Assembly (NCBI RefSeq): GCF_000213555.1
Contig: NZ_GL891980.1
Location: 62,001 to 126,000, forward strand
Direction: 5' to 3'
DNA from: Dysgonomonas gadei ATCC BAA-286
GTDB taxonomy: Bacteria; Bacteroidota; Bacteroidia; Bacteroidales; Dysgonomonadaceae
DNA: 64,000 nt
Shown here: piece after piece, positions 49,752 to 60,012 of the stretch
Layout: each line of letters starts with the position of its first letter
How positions within the stretch are numbered: position 1 is the first letter of the stretch
Position numbers and translations under genes: made by a program
Notes under the pieces: generated by a model
Told to the model about the DNA's origin: nothing
Database searches by the model: none
The model's input: the letters and a program-made list of their open reading frames with translations, nothing else

Positions 49752-51269
49752 TCAAAATAATTCTTCAATCCATTCTCGCATTTTCTCTACACCCATAAAA
49801 GAGACACTCTTTCTTTTCAATTTTCCTTCCTTGTCGAAGATCAGATAGGTAGGAATTCCTTCGAAGTCAAATTGCTCCAAAATGTAGTCCCACGCTTCAT
49901 CTGTTAAATAGAAATGCTCTCCCCCGATTTGTGGAATTTTCTCTTCCCACGTCTTACGTACCGAAGAAGGGTTGGTTATATAAACAAACACGACATCTTT
50001 ATCCGCATATTCTGATTTGATAGACTCTGTCCTTTTCATTGCGGCAAGGCAAGGGCCACACCAGGTTGCCCAGAAATCTACGACAACAACTTTTCCCTTA
50101 TATTTTGCCACAATGGCATCCATCATAGCATTTTTAGCTACGGCTGGCGTTTCGTTTTTCACTAGTTTCTTGCTACCTGCCTGCGAGTTGAGCATACTGA
50201 CTATCTCTTCATTCCTCGAAAACAATACCTCAGCAAACGATTTATCAGTAAAGTATGTATCGATATCTTTCTTTTGTATTTCAGACAGGGGCTTCATTGC
50301 ATCTAACTGCGCAGCATACATACTTGCAATAAGTACATTACAGAAAAATCCCGGATTTGCTCCTGTTATAATATGCAAAGGCTCTTTGGCTTTAACTAAC
50401 CATTCATCAATAGTCAGCCCCTCAATAGATGGAATATTCAGAACTTTATTTTTCAGCAATTCACCAATTGCTATCTGCAAATAAGAGGCGTACAAATAGC
50501 GGGAATCATTAAAATCCAGATGACTAAGAATTGAATAATACTCAACAGAGGGTTTTTGAGGTACAAAATCTTTTCTTTCATCCTTAAGTTGATCACGGTA
50601 TTTATAATTATACCTCATCTGCATATTCTCCTCATAGCCCAGATACAACATATGCAACAAAAAAGCCTTCATTTCGTATGATAAGATCTGTTTCGCATTT
50701 GCCGATAACTCTGTATAACTGTCCAGTTTAGCTATAGCATCTTTAGTGTAGTCAATAACATATTTGCTATATTCCTCTATTGTCATACTGTAATTATCAT
50801 TCGCCGGATTATTGCTGAGAATATCCCTAAACACAAGCCCGATATTCATAGCGTCATAAGCAGTCTGGTTCAGGCTATTGGAAATCTTTATATGTTTAGC
50901 TCCGTTTTTATCAAAATTTATCTCCAGCTTGGTTTCCTCCTGTGGGATTATATAAACATTCCCCTCAAATACTGAAGATCTGATAACACAAGAACCCACA
51001 GCAAATACCGGAGTGGTAAATGTAAATGTCCCATCTTCCTGAACAGGTATCTGATTAATTGCATAATCAAAGAAAGGCCTGTTCAAAAGCAGATCCAGCG
51101 ATACGGTTTTCATACTATCGGGTACATTTCCGGTTATCTTACCTGATAAGGTCGCTATACCATATTTAAACCGGGGTGCTGGTAACGCATTATCTGTTTG
51201 TGAATATACGATTACAGTGTTTATGCATAATAGCAGGCATAAACAGGATATTCTGATTGTTGTTTTCAT
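49752..51269 (-). CDS. TlpA-like thioredoxin-fold protein
   Basis: A 505-residue exported protein. Residues 1-23 are a signal peptide; residues 35-130 form a beta-rich domain (DUF4369 type, starting around ATLSGKITGNVPD); a helical middle follows; the C-terminal thioredoxin domain (residues 375-505) has the redox motif WATWCGPC in VVVDFWATWCGPC and a cis-Pro loop GIPTYL. These proteins reduce or isomerise disulfides in the periplasm. Starts 31 bases after the serine acetyltransferase stop, so possibly co-transcribed. Confidence 0.9.
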   Translation of the reverse strand: MKTTIRISCLCLLLCINTVIVYSQTDNALPAPRFKYGIATLSGKITGNVPDSMKTVSLDLLLNRPFFDYAINQIPVQEDGTFTFTTPVFAVGSCVIRSSVFEGNVYIIPQEETKLEINFDKNGAKHIKISNSLNQTAYDAMNIGLVFRDILSNNPANDNYSMTIEEYSKYVIDYTKDAIAKLDSYTELSANAKQILSYEMKAFLLHMLYLGYEENMQMRYNYKYRDQLKDERKDFVPQKPSVEYYSILSHLDFNDSRYLYASYLQIAIGELLKNKVLNIPSIEGLTIDEWLVKAKEPLHIITGANPGFFCNVLIASMYAAQLDAMKPLSEIQKKDIDTYFTDKSFAEVLFSRNEEIVSMLNSQAGSKKLVKNETPAVAKNAMMDAIVAKYKGKVVVVDFWATWCGPCLAAMKRTESIKSEYADKDVVFVYITNPSSVRKTWEEKIPQIGGEHFYLTDEAWDYILEQFDFEGIPTYLIFDKEGKLKRKSVSFMGVEKMREWIEELF

Positions 51270-51300
51270 GTGGTATAGGCTTTATGACATTAACAATGAA

Positions 51301-52119
51301 CTATATATTAAAATCGATAATATGCTCTCCCGCATTAAGCGTATTGTGTATCCTTATCTCTGAATTCTGCTGAACAAGTGAATAGGGTACCACGCTTTTT
51401 GTCAGCCAGGCATTACCCCCGATTGTGGAATCGTGGCCTACAACCGTCTTACCGCCCAAAATAGTAGCTCCGGCATAGATAACCACATTATCCTCGATGG
51501 TGGGATGCCTCTTTTCATTGGCAAGGCCTTTGGTTACAAACAATGCTCCGAGAGTAACCCCCTGGTAAACTTTCACATTATTACCGATAACCGTAGTTTC
51601 ACCTATCACGATCCCTGTCCCGTGGTCGATGTAAAAAGCCCGTCCTATCTGCGCTCCCGGATTTATATCTATACCCACTTTCGAATGGGCGTATTCGGAA
51701 AATAACCGGGGAATAATAGGCGTATTCATTTTATAGAATTCGTGTGAAATACGATAGACCACCTGTGCGAAAAAACCGGGATAGGTAAGAATAACTTCCT
51801 CTATCGATTTGGCGGCCGGGTCATTTTCAAAGTAGACAGCCGCTTCGTCATAGAGCTTATCCTGAAGTTCCGGTAACCCTGATATGAATCTGTCAACCAT
51901 TGCCTCTGCCGTTTTTCGGTCCGACAATGCGGAAATATTTTCTACCAGAATAGAGTAGAAATAATACAGTTTTTTCTCTCTGGACTTCTCCTGATCGCAG
52001 ATCGGAAACAGTACTCGATGGATCAGTGTATTCAGCGCATCTTCCAGTTCAATTCTATTGATTGGCAAGTGCTTTGACTCGGCTCTCAGTTTATTCGCGA
52101 TTTCGTATATATTAGTCAT
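51301..52119 (-). CDS. cysE: Serine O-acetyltransferase
   Basis: A 272-residue acetyltransferase making O-acetylserine for cysteine synthesis. N-terminal helical domain (residues 1-130), then a left-handed beta-helix of hexapeptide repeats: IPRLFSEYAHSKVGIDINPGAQIG, FYIDHGTGIVIGETTVIG, and NVKVYQGVTLGAL. The active-site His pair (SEYAHSK and IDHGTG) is present. The C-terminus lacks the long extension of E. coli CysE, resembling the EpsC type. Confidence 0.9.
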   Translation of the reverse strand: MTNIYEIANKLRAESKHLPINRIELEDALNTLIHRVLFPICDQEKSREKKLYYFYSILVENISALSDRKTAEAMVDRFISGLPELQDKLYDEAAVYFENDPAAKSIEEVILTYPGFFAQVVYRISHEFYKMNTPIIPRLFSEYAHSKVGIDINPGAQIGRAFYIDHGTGIVIGETTVIGNNVKVYQGVTLGALFVTKGLANEKRHPTIEDNVVIYAGATILGGKTVVGHDSTIGGNAWLTKSVVPYSLVQQNSEIRIHNTLNAGEHIIDFNI

Positions 52120-52302
52120 AACTTTAGCTTTGAAAACAACAAATGTAATAATTAAATACAGAAAATCAGGAATTATGATTCTCCTTAATTTTTGTATGTT
52201 TTAAATCATGTATTTCTATGTGAAAAACAAAACAAAATATTACTTAAAATCGTTGTTTATTCCTACATTTGTATAGTCAAGAACCGATTTAATCGTTAAA
52301 TC

Positions 52303-53640
52303 ATGAAAATAAATAACATTTTATCAGAGCTGGAGGCTAAACACCCCGGCGAGCATGAATTTCTGCAAGCTGTAAAAGAAGTGCTTGTATCAATTGAAGA
52401 TGTATATAACCAGCATCCCGAGTTTGAAAAAAACCGTATTATCGAACGTCTGGTGGAACCCGACAGGATTTTCACATTCCGTGTAGCATGGGTAGACGAC
52501 AAAGGCGATATTCAGGTAAACCTGGGATACCGCGTACAATTCAATAACGCTATCGGCCCTTACAAGGGAGGCTTGCGGTTCCATGCATCAGTCAATCTAT
52601 CCTCACTCAAATTCTTAGGATTTGAACAAACTTTCAAGAATGCATTGACTACACTACCTATGGGTGGCGGTAAAGGAGGTTCCGATTTCAGCCCGAGAGG
52701 CAAGTCGAATGCCGAGATTATGCGTTTCTGCCAGGCTTTCATGCTTGAACTTTGGCGCATTATTGGCCCCGACACAGACGTTCCTGCCGGAGACATCGGC
52801 GTAGGCACACGCGAAATCGGTTATTTGTATGGCATGTACAAAAAACTGGCAAGAGAAAATACCGGGACTTTCACAGGCAAAGGCCTCGAATACGGAGGTT
52901 CGCTGGTCCGTCCGGAAGCTACAGGTTTCGGTGCTTTGTACTTTGTGAACGAAATGCTGAAAGCCAAAAATATAGACCTGAAAGGAAAAACCGTAGCAGT
53001 TTCGGGATTCGGCAATGTAGCATGGGGCGCAGTCACCAAAGCGACAGAACTCGGAGCTAAAGTTATTACCATTTCGGGACCTGACGGTTATATTTATGAC
53101 CCGGATGGCGTTAGCGGCGAAAAGATAGAATACATGCTCGAACTTCGCAACAGCGGTGACGACATCGTAGCTCCATATGCAGATAAGTATCCTAACTCTA
53201 AATTCTTTGCAGGCAAAAAGCCATGGGAACAGAAAGTAGACATCGCACTGCCATGCGCCATACAGAATGAACTGAACCTGAAAGATGCGGAAACACTGGT
53301 TGCCAACGGCGCTACCTGTATAGCTGAAGTATCTAATATGGGATGTACGGCCGAAGCCGTGGATTTCTTCATCGAGAAGAAAACACTCTTTGCTCCGGGC
53401 AAGGCTGTGAACGCCGGAGGTGTTGCCACATCGGGACTGGAAATGAGCCAGAATGCTATGCATCTGCAATGGACAGAAGAGGAAGTAGACCAGAAACTAC
53501 ATCAGATAATGAAAAATATACATGCTCAAAGCCTGAAATACGGAAAAGAGGATGGAGGATATATCAACTACGTGAAAGGTGCTAATGTTGCGGGATTTAT
53601 GAAAGTAGCCCGTGCAATGATTGCGCAGGGAGTTGTATAA
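52303..53640 (+). CDS. gdhA: NADP-type glutamate dehydrogenase
   Basis: A 445-residue hexameric GDH that interconverts 2-oxoglutarate and glutamate, the main ammonia-assimilating enzyme in this phylum. Signature segments: PYKGGLRFHASVN, LPMGGGKGGSDFSPRGKSNAEIMRF with the catalytic Lys, TGKGLEYGGSLVRPEATGFG, and the NADP fold VAVSGFGNVAWGA. Length is normal. A TACATTTG box (52264-52271) lies 32 bases upstream, and a strong terminator follows. Confidence 0.95.
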   Translation: MKINNILSELEAKHPGEHEFLQAVKEVLVSIEDVYNQHPEFEKNRIIERLVEPDRIFTFRVAWVDDKGDIQVNLGYRVQFNNAIGPYKGGLRFHASVNLSSLKFLGFEQTFKNALTTLPMGGGKGGSDFSPRGKSNAEIMRFCQAFMLELWRIIGPDTDVPAGDIGVGTREIGYLYGMYKKLARENTGTFTGKGLEYGGSLVRPEATGFGALYFVNEMLKAKNIDLKGKTVAVSGFGNVAWGAVTKATELGAKVITISGPDGYIYDPDGVSGEKIEYMLELRNSGDDIVAPYADKYPNSKFFAGKKPWEQKVDIALPCAIQNELNLKDAETLVANGATCIAEVSNMGCTAEAVDFFIEKKTLFAPGKAVNAGGVATSGLEMSQNAMHLQWTEEEVDQKLHQIMKNIHAQSLKYGKEDGGYINYVKGANVAGFMKVARAMIAQGVV

Positions 53641-53661
53641 CTTAATTTAATCAATCGAGAG

Positions 53662-53698
53662 AAAAGCCCTTTGGATACAGAAATCCAAGGGGCTTTTT
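53662..53698 (+). terminator. Terminator after gdhA
   Basis: Stem AAGCCCTTTGGAT (53664-53676) with ATCCAAGGGGCTT (53683-53695), one T-G wobble, loop of 6 nt, followed by TTT. Confidence 0.9.
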
Positions 53699-53836
53699 GA
53701 CTTATAAAGATGCCGGCTGTATACCGGAATATTTACCCTGAATTTTACACCATATATTTTTGCATATGTCAAATAATTGTCATTAACTTTGTATTTCAAA
53801 GTAAAATATATAATGACCCTTTTTATATAAAGAAAT

Positions 53837-54577
53837 ATGCTGAAAAAGATTTTTAAATGGATAAAGAGAATCGTAATATTTCTGTTTGTATTTAGCATAT
53901 TACAAGTTATCGTTTTCAAATTTGTCCCTGTGTACTACACTCCGCTCATGGTATGGAACAATACGACACAACTCTTATCGGGAGAGGAGGTTGTTTGCAA
54001 ACACACATGGGTTCCGCTCGATGAAATATCCAAGTACCTGCCATTGGCTGTGGTAGCATCCGAAGATAATTTATTCTTAGATCATTCTGGATTCGATTTC
54101 GACCAGATAGAAAAAGCGATGAACGAAGCCGAAAAGGGCAAGCGCCAACGGGGAGCAAGTACGATCAGCCAGCAAACGGCAAAAAATGTTTTCCTTTGGT
54201 CCGGCCGTTCCTATATCCGCAAAGGACTGGAAGTCTATTACACATTCCTCATAGAAACCATCTGGGGTAAAGAGCGTATTATGGAGGTATACCTCAATTC
54301 TATAGAAATGGGTAAAAATATTTATGGAGCGGAAGCCGTCGCACAAGCCCATTTCAAAAAAACAGCGAAAAAGCTGACTGCCGACGAATCTGCTTTGATA
54401 GCTGCCACATTACCCAACCCCATACGGTTCAATTCGGCAAAGCCTTCACCTTATATAATAAAGCGTCAGGGAAAGATACTGGACTTGATGGGAAAAGTAA
54501 ACCCGGTTGATTTTGATAAGGAACCCGAACCCAAGAAAGATGTAAAGAAAAGTACTAAAAAGAACACTAAAAAATAA
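53837..54577 (+). CDS. mtgA: Monofunctional peptidoglycan glycosyltransferase
   Basis: A 246-residue GT51 enzyme that polymerises lipid II into glycan chains at the inner membrane. One N-terminal helix (residues 8-28) anchors it. Motifs: SEDNLFLDHSGFDFDQI with the catalytic Glu, RGASTISQQTAKNVFLW, and ERIMEVYLNSIEMGKNIYGAEAVAQAHF with the second Glu. The C-terminus is Lys/Thr-rich. A TAACTTTG box (53784-53791) lies about 45 bases before the ATG. Confidence 0.93.
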   Translation: MLKKIFKWIKRIVIFLFVFSILQVIVFKFVPVYYTPLMVWNNTTQLLSGEEVVCKHTWVPLDEISKYLPLAVVASEDNLFLDHSGFDFDQIEKAMNEAEKGKRQRGASTISQQTAKNVFLWSGRSYIRKGLEVYYTFLIETIWGKERIMEVYLNSIEMGKNIYGAEAVAQAHFKKTAKKLTADESALIAATLPNPIRFNSAKPSPYIIKRQGKILDLMGKVNPVDFDKEPEPKKDVKKSTKKNTKK

Positions 54578-54584
54578 CATCATT

Positions 54585-55115
54585 ATGGAAACACAAACAC
54601 TTGAAAAGCAACTACTATTTAAAGTCAGAGCATTGACGATCTTCTATATCTTCGCTCTTTTCTTCTGGGGCGTTACAGCCTTTCCTGTCGAAACCGAGAT
54701 CCGGATTATTTGCCAGATTATGGGCATATCACTTGATGCTTCTCCCGATAGTTACGAAGGATTCAATTACTGGATAGCCACCGTTGCCAACGGTTTAATA
54801 AATACTAATCGAGACTACCCTTTCCTTGCTTACGGAACAGACTGGCTGGCATTTTCACATCTGGTGATCGCAGTAGCATTCATCGGCCTGTACAGGAAAC
54901 CTGTACGAAATATATGGATAGTATATTTTGGGATGATTGCCTGTTTGGGTGTAGTGCCTCTGGCTCTTATATGCGGTGCGGTGCGCGGCATTCCTTTCTG
55001 GTGGAGAATGATAGACAGCTCATTTTGTATATTCGGAATAATCCCGCTCTGTTTCTTACATATTTATGTAAAGAAGTTGGAGAAGCTAACCGGATACGTA
55101 CCTTCTAAATACTGA
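54585..55115 (+). CDS. Hypothetical four-helix membrane protein
   Basis: A 176-residue protein starting 8 bases after mtgA and probably co-transcribed. Hydrophobic segments lie at about 16-36, 78-98, 107-127 and 142-160. No motif recognised. Inner membrane; function unknown. Confidence 0.7.
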   Translation: METQTLEKQLLFKVRALTIFYIFALFFWGVTAFPVETEIRIICQIMGISLDASPDSYEGFNYWIATVANGLINTNRDYPFLAYGTDWLAFSHLVIAVAFIGLYRKPVRNIWIVYFGMIACLGVVPLALICGAVRGIPFWWRMIDSSFCIFGIIPLCFLHIYVKKLEKLTGYVPSKY

Positions 55116-55123
55116 GGTTTCCC

Positions 55124-56251
55124 TCAAATTTTACTGACAGGAATATATATTTCTGTCAGTAATTCACTTTCAGCAACCAGCACAGGGCTATTCAGGAATT
55201 TGGAGAAAGACATATTGTCCCGTAATTCATATTCACTCTTTGGTATCCAGTACCGGTAAATGTTACAATACACCTTATCCATATCCTTATACGTTCCCCG
55301 ATAAGTAAAAACCGCATATAAGCCTCCTTCTATTGTTTGCCGTCCCAGACGCCCGCCAGGCCTAAGCGCGCGCTCAGTATTTATACATGTGTATATCCTG
55401 CAATTCTCAGGACTTGTTATTGTCGAAATATCCCGGCTTAATGATAGATATTCATGGTTATTATCGGGGATTCCACTCACACCTACAATACTGATCAGCT
55501 TATCCCATGCCTTGAGAAATGCGTCTGACTGCTTGTAAGGATTTGCCACACGCAGGTAAAACACTTCTTTCGACGCTATTTTCCTTATTTCAGGTTCTAA
55601 AAAAAGGTTCTCCACAGGGCTACTCATCGGCACAGTAAGATCGTCGGACTGCATACGATATGCCGATGGCGTAATGCCATATCTCTTTTTAAATGCTTTT
55701 GATAATGCCTGAGGACTTTGATAGCCTGTTTGTTCTGCAATATCAGCCAGTGAAAATCGCGTAGTATGTAACTTAAAAGCCGTTTTCTCTAATCGTAAAC
55801 GCTGTACATAATCGCCGGGGCTTTCATTCATTACAGCCCTGAAAATCCGGTGAAAATGAAAACTCGAAAGCCCGGCTATGCTAGCCAAATCAGAAAGATT
55901 AATGACCGCCGAGAGATTATCATTTATATAGTCTACTGCCCTATTTACCGATTTGTAATATTCCAGATGTGTAAACTGATGAGATTGCCAGCGCTTTAAA
56001 CCGGGCAGTTTGACTGTTGTTTTTAAGCTTACCTCATTCAGAGAAAGAGTACGTCCATCCAACTTTTCGGTCTCATCATGATATTGCAGAGAATCTTCGA
56101 CAAATTCATCAAAACTGAAATTATCGGTATATTTTCCATTCCGGAAGCAAAAACAACAAAAATCTTCATTCAGACTTTCATCTCCATTGGTACCAAAATA
56201 TTCAACTGAAGCCATAGGCATACCACAGCTTTGGCATATGTCGTTTTTCAT
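55124..56251 (-). CDS. AraC-type regulator with zinc ribbon and GyrI-like domains
   Basis: A 375-residue three-part regulator. Residues 1-40 form a zinc ribbon (CQSCGMP and FCCFCFRN, Cys ligands), residues about 85-185 an AraC/XylS DNA-binding domain with two helix-turn-helix units (INLSDLASIAGLSSFHFHRIFRAV, then SLADIAEQTGYQSPQALSKAFKKRYG), and residues 215-375 a GyrI-like ligand-binding domain (VPMSSPVENLFLEPEIRKI...). Such proteins sense small molecules, including toxic ones. Divergent from the PspC unit. Confidence 0.9.
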   Translation of the reverse strand: MKNDICQSCGMPMASVEYFGTNGDESLNEDFCCFCFRNGKYTDNFSFDEFVEDSLQYHDETEKLDGRTLSLNEVSLKTTVKLPGLKRWQSHQFTHLEYYKSVNRAVDYINDNLSAVINLSDLASIAGLSSFHFHRIFRAVMNESPGDYVQRLRLEKTAFKLHTTRFSLADIAEQTGYQSPQALSKAFKKRYGITPSAYRMQSDDLTVPMSSPVENLFLEPEIRKIASKEVFYLRVANPYKQSDAFLKAWDKLISIVGVSGIPDNNHEYLSLSRDISTITSPENCRIYTCINTERALRPGGRLGRQTIEGGLYAVFTYRGTYKDMDKVYCNIYRYWIPKSEYELRDNMSFSKFLNSPVLVAESELLTEIYIPVSKI

Positions 56252-56643
56252 ATCAGACAGACTTTCTTTATTCCACGCTTATTGATCAGTAAACCTATAC
56301 AAAAGATTCCAAATAATCACAGCGTTTGATTTTATAAGCTAATTTATTCAATTCCATATTTGGACAATCATTCTTCAACCAAAAGTATAAAATATGTTCT
56401 TATTATCGTTTGTCCATTCTTGCGAAAGATGGGAATAAACAAGAGTATTTTCTACCCAACAAAGTTAAATAAAGTTAATATTTAAAATTAAAAAATACGC
56501 AATTCACATATAATCAACACAATAATTATTAACTATTAAATTTATACAGTATTATGCATTACATAGTACTAATATTTATTTATATATTTGCAATACAAAC
56601 AACAATGTATAATATAATAAGTGGCATAAAACAATAGTAGGTT
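56252..56643. other. 392-bp AT-rich divergent promoter region
   Basis: No gene is seen. It must contain both promoters; TATATTTG at 56583-56590 is a -7 box 53 bases before the PspC gene. Nothing else is clear. Confidence 0.55.
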
Positions 56644-57225
56644 ATGAAAAAAGTTATAGAAGTTAGCATAGGAGGGATCAACTTCACAATGGAAGACGAT
56701 GCCTATTACAGACTAAAGGAATACCTGAGACGTTTTGAGGAAACTATTTCCGACAAAAAAGAAGCGCGTGAAGTAATGGAAGACGTGGAAGCGCGTGTTG
56801 CCGAAATATTTCAGAAAGAAATGAAATTTTCGAATCAGGTGGTAGACATGAGACTTGTACAAGTTGTCATTGACCACCTGGGCGAAGTGGAACCCAAAAA
56901 CCAAAATGAGAACCAGGCTTCATCGCAAAGCAGCTATGATCCGGGAGAAGAATACTCCAAGGGGAACAAAAAGTTTTATCGCGACATGGACGACAAAATG
57001 CTGGCAGGCGTATGTAGCGGAATCGCAACATACACAGGAGTAGATGTCACCATCATCAGGCTAATATTCGTTGCACTGGCGTTTGCCTATGGCAGTGCCA
57101 TCCTTGCTTACTTCATCCTGTGGATCGTATCGCCGAGGGCCGAAACCATAGCCCAGAAACTGGAACTAAGAGGGTATGCCCCCACAGCAGATAATATCAG
57201 AAAATTTACATCACAACGCAAATAA
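56644..57225 (+). CDS. PspC-domain membrane protein (short)
   Basis: A 193-residue protein with an N-terminal helical region (MKKVIEVSIGGINFTMEDDAYYRLKEYLRRFEET) and a C-terminal PspC domain (KMLAGVCSGIATYTGVDVTIIRLIFVALAFAYGSAILAYFILWIVSP) with two membrane helices. PspC proteins take part in envelope stress responses. First gene of a three-gene unit. Confidence 0.9.
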   Translation: MKKVIEVSIGGINFTMEDDAYYRLKEYLRRFEETISDKKEAREVMEDVEARVAEIFQKEMKFSNQVVDMRLVQVVIDHLGEVEPKNQNENQASSQSSYDPGEEYSKGNKKFYRDMDDKMLAGVCSGIATYTGVDVTIIRLIFVALAFAYGSAILAYFILWIVSPRAETIAQKLELRGYAPTADNIRKFTSQRK

Positions 57226-57233
57226 TATACAAT

Positions 57234-57569
57234 ATGGAAACAATAAATGTAGACAACATAAAAGCCCAGATGCGCAAAGGAATACTGGAATACTGTATTC
57301 TCAGCATACTGTCGAAAGGCGACGCTTATGTATCGGCCATTATCAATGAACTGAAAGAATCAGAAATGATCGTCGTGGAAGGAACACTTTACCCTCTCCT
57401 TACCCGCCAGAAAAATCAGGGATTGCTGAGCTATCGCTGGGAAGAATCTACACAGGGACCTCCGCGGAAATATTATACAATCACAGATAAAGGCCGTGCC
57501 GTGTTAGATGAACTCGATACCGTATGGACAGATCTGGTCAGGGTTATAGACAATATCAGAAACAAATAA
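57234..57569 (+). CDS. PadR-family transcriptional regulator
   Basis: A 111-residue PadR regulator: AQMRKGILEYCILSILSKGDAYVSAIINELKESEMIVVEGTLYPLLTRQKNQGLLSYRW is the typical winged helix. It lies 8 bases after the short PspC gene and 12 bases before the long one, so it probably controls this operon. Confidence 0.93.
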   Translation: METINVDNIKAQMRKGILEYCILSILSKGDAYVSAIINELKESEMIVVEGTLYPLLTRQKNQGLLSYRWEESTQGPPRKYYTITDKGRAVLDELDTVWTDLVRVIDNIRNK

Positions 57570-57581
57570 AACCGAAATACG

Positions 57582-59081
57582 ATGAAACCAACTGTAAGAG
57601 TGAGCATAGGCGGATTGGCATTCAATCTTGAAGAAGATGCTTTCCATGTTCTCGATAGCTATCTGAAATCTTTAAGAAGGCATTTCAGCGAAAATCCGGA
57701 AGCTGATGAGATCATTGCAGATATAGAGTCGCGCCTCAGCGAGTTACTGCAAATGAGAATCAATGGAAACGATGGCGTGGTGTCGATAACCGATGCTCAG
57801 GAAATCACAAAAATAATGGGTAATCCGAAGGATTTCGATGAAACCGTATCCGGAGAAACGGAAGAAGGCATGCCTAAAAACGAATCCTACCATGATAGTG
57901 AAAACAGAGATGATCCTTCTAATTTCTTTAAAAAGAAACTGTACAGAGACGAAAACAACAAACTCATAGGTGGTGTGTGCAGCGGCTTCGGTCATTATTT
58001 CAAAATCGACCCTACGGCAGTCCGCATCTCTTTGGCAGCTATTATATTCCTCTTTAGTTTTCTTTCATTCAAAGTAGTGGGAACAATCGTACTGGCATAT
58101 ATTGTGCTGTGGATAGTCATGCCGGTGGCAAGGACATTCAATCAAAAATTATCCATGACCGGAGCCGATCCCTCCATTGAAAATATAGAAGACCGCTCGC
58201 AGCCTGCTCCACGAAAATATAAGGGCAGTGCCATAGGAACCATACTCAATATAATAATAAATATCATTGTCGGGGTCTTTGCCATTATTATCTTTTTCAC
58301 CATGCTGAGTATGATTATCACATTAGTATGGTTATATATGGATACAGAATTATTTGGGCTGAATAATTATCTGGTGTTGCTTGGATACAACTCCATCAAT
58401 CTGAAAATAGCTGTTGTACTGGCAACGTTAATTCCTATAGGAGCTTTGCTCAGCTTACTGATTAAAATATTACGTCGCTCATCATTCACATCACAGACGC
58501 TGGTCAGCTTCATCATCGGATTGGTGATCTGGATAGGGGCAGTAGTATATATCAGCAATAAGAGTATCAAGTTTGCTCATTCACATAAAGAACAGGCTGA
58601 AGCTGTAGACCATTTACCTGTAAACACAAAATCAGACACCCTGATTATAAAGCTTGGGGATGAATATCTGACTGCAAATCCTCAACCTCAAAATCCGATC
58701 ATGTTTTACAAAGGGGAAAAAATGAAGGACAGACAGGTTTGCATCCTACCATATATAAAAGTCAAACAAGATACATCTTTGACAGATTACAAAGTGGAAA
58801 TACTTAAGAAAGATTATGCCGACAATAATATTACAGCAAAAAGGAAAGCTGAAGCATTACAGCTGGATTATAATATAACCGACTCACTGATTACTATCAA
58901 CCCAAAATGGTACAGCAATACAGACAAGTGGAACCTGGAATCATTTGAGGTTATTGTTACTGCTCCGAGCAACAAGAAAGTGATCATGGAAACACCCCTT
59001 AAAGAGTCCTATCATATCAATTCTATAAGATTCAACCGCTATGATTGCTTTGGTTATCATTATGATTTTGATTTTGATTGA
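57582..59081 (+). CDS. PspC-domain membrane protein (long)
   Basis: A 499-residue protein. The N-terminal part is like the short PspC protein (MKPTVRVSIGGLAFNLEEDAFHVLDSYL); a PspC domain follows at about residues 120-190 (NKLIGGVCSGFGHYFKIDPTAVRI, IVLAYIVLWIVMPVARTF), then several membrane helices to about residue 345 and a large domain outside the membrane. With the regulator between two PspC genes this is a self-contained stress unit. Confidence 0.9.
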   Translation: MKPTVRVSIGGLAFNLEEDAFHVLDSYLKSLRRHFSENPEADEIIADIESRLSELLQMRINGNDGVVSITDAQEITKIMGNPKDFDETVSGETEEGMPKNESYHDSENRDDPSNFFKKKLYRDENNKLIGGVCSGFGHYFKIDPTAVRISLAAIIFLFSFLSFKVVGTIVLAYIVLWIVMPVARTFNQKLSMTGADPSIENIEDRSQPAPRKYKGSAIGTILNIIINIIVGVFAIIIFFTMLSMIITLVWLYMDTELFGLNNYLVLLGYNSINLKIAVVLATLIPIGALLSLLIKILRRSSFTSQTLVSFIIGLVIWIGAVVYISNKSIKFAHSHKEQAEAVDHLPVNTKSDTLIIKLGDEYLTANPQPQNPIMFYKGEKMKDRQVCILPYIKVKQDTSLTDYKVEILKKDYADNNITAKRKAEALQLDYNITDSLITINPKWYSNTDKWNLESFEVIVTAPSNKKVIMETPLKESYHINSIRFNRYDCFGYHYDFDFD

Positions 59082-59266
59082 ACTACTCAACAAAATCCTC
59101 AGTTGAAACGTTATTTCATTTCGATAATAAATAGAATTTAGTTCCATCTGTTAAATCGGGCAAAAAATCGAAATTTTTGTCCGATTTTCATTAAAAAAAC
59201 ACAACAAAATTCGAGTTTTCTCGTTTATAATATATAATTTTGTGAAATAACCTTAATTATTGGGTT

Positions 59267-59743
59267 ATGAAAGGTAAATATAGAGCGTACATTTTAATAT
59301 CAATATTGACTCTGGGGTTTCTGCTATCGTCGTGCGACAGAGAAGACAATGCCTATGCCAAAAGTATAGAAGGGCATTGGGTATATGCAGAAACAAAAGC
59401 CGAAGTATATGTCACTGAGCCTTCTCTAAAGAAAACAATAGAAGATTACATCAATGACAGAAACAAGACTTATAAGGTGAGTTATGAGTTTAAAAATGAT
59501 AAAACCTATTATTACTATAAAAATTATGCCGAACCTCTAAAAGGCATATATAAAACAATAGACAAGAACTATTTTAAAATGGATGATCTGCAAGGAGTAA
59601 AAACTCTTTCCTACAAAGACTCTATCATTTATATAGTATCTGACATAAAAGATGAAGTAGCCCGGGAATTGAAGATAGACAAAAATAAGATACTGAAAGC
59701 CAACACCATGGATATCTTTGAACGTGGATTGTTTTCACATTAA
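59267..59743 (+). CDS. Putative lipoprotein, 158 residues
   Basis: A signal peptide and lipobox LLSSC (Cys23) followed by DREDNAYAKSIEGHWVY. The mature part looks lipocalin-like, beta-rich with a trailing region. A TAATTTTG box (59235-59242) lies upstream. Function unknown. Confidence 0.75.
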   Translation: MKGKYRAYILISILTLGFLLSSCDREDNAYAKSIEGHWVYAETKAEVYVTEPSLKKTIEDYINDRNKTYKVSYEFKNDKTYYYYKNYAEPLKGIYKTIDKNYFKMDDLQGVKTLSYKDSIIYIVSDIKDEVARELKIDKNKILKANTMDIFERGLFSH

Positions 59744-59877
59744 TACCCTGGAATATTCCGGATGATCACAAGATTAAAAGAAAAGGCGACAAACAGACCT
59801 CTATCCTTTCCGTATGGTAAATACTTATACTATTAAGTAACAATAAGACTTTTATTAAAAAATCACAAATAATATAT

Positions 59878-59903
59878 CTGATGTAACACATCAGTCTTTT
59901 TTT
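59878..59903 (+). terminator. Terminator, CTGATGT stem
   Basis: CTGATGT (59878-59884) and ACATCAG (59888-59894) with a 3-nt loop and a run of seven T after one C. Confidence 0.8.
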
Positions 59904-59974
59904 GCGTTAAATATATAAAGAGCACAATACACATATTACTTTTTATTTTAGATAAAAATAACACTACTAATCAG

Positions 59975-60012
59975 GAAGCATTTATCCGAGAGGATAGATG
60001 CTTTCACTTTTT
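59975..60012 (+). terminator. Second terminator-like hairpin
   Basis: GAAGCATTTATCC pairs with GGATAGATGCTTTC, one T-G wobble and a short loop, then a T-rich tail. Confidence 0.65.

Noticed and set aside
53647..53919. A - strand gene between gdhA and mtgA
   Set aside because: It overlaps the gdhA terminator, the mtgA promoter and the mtgA start; it has no recognisable domain.
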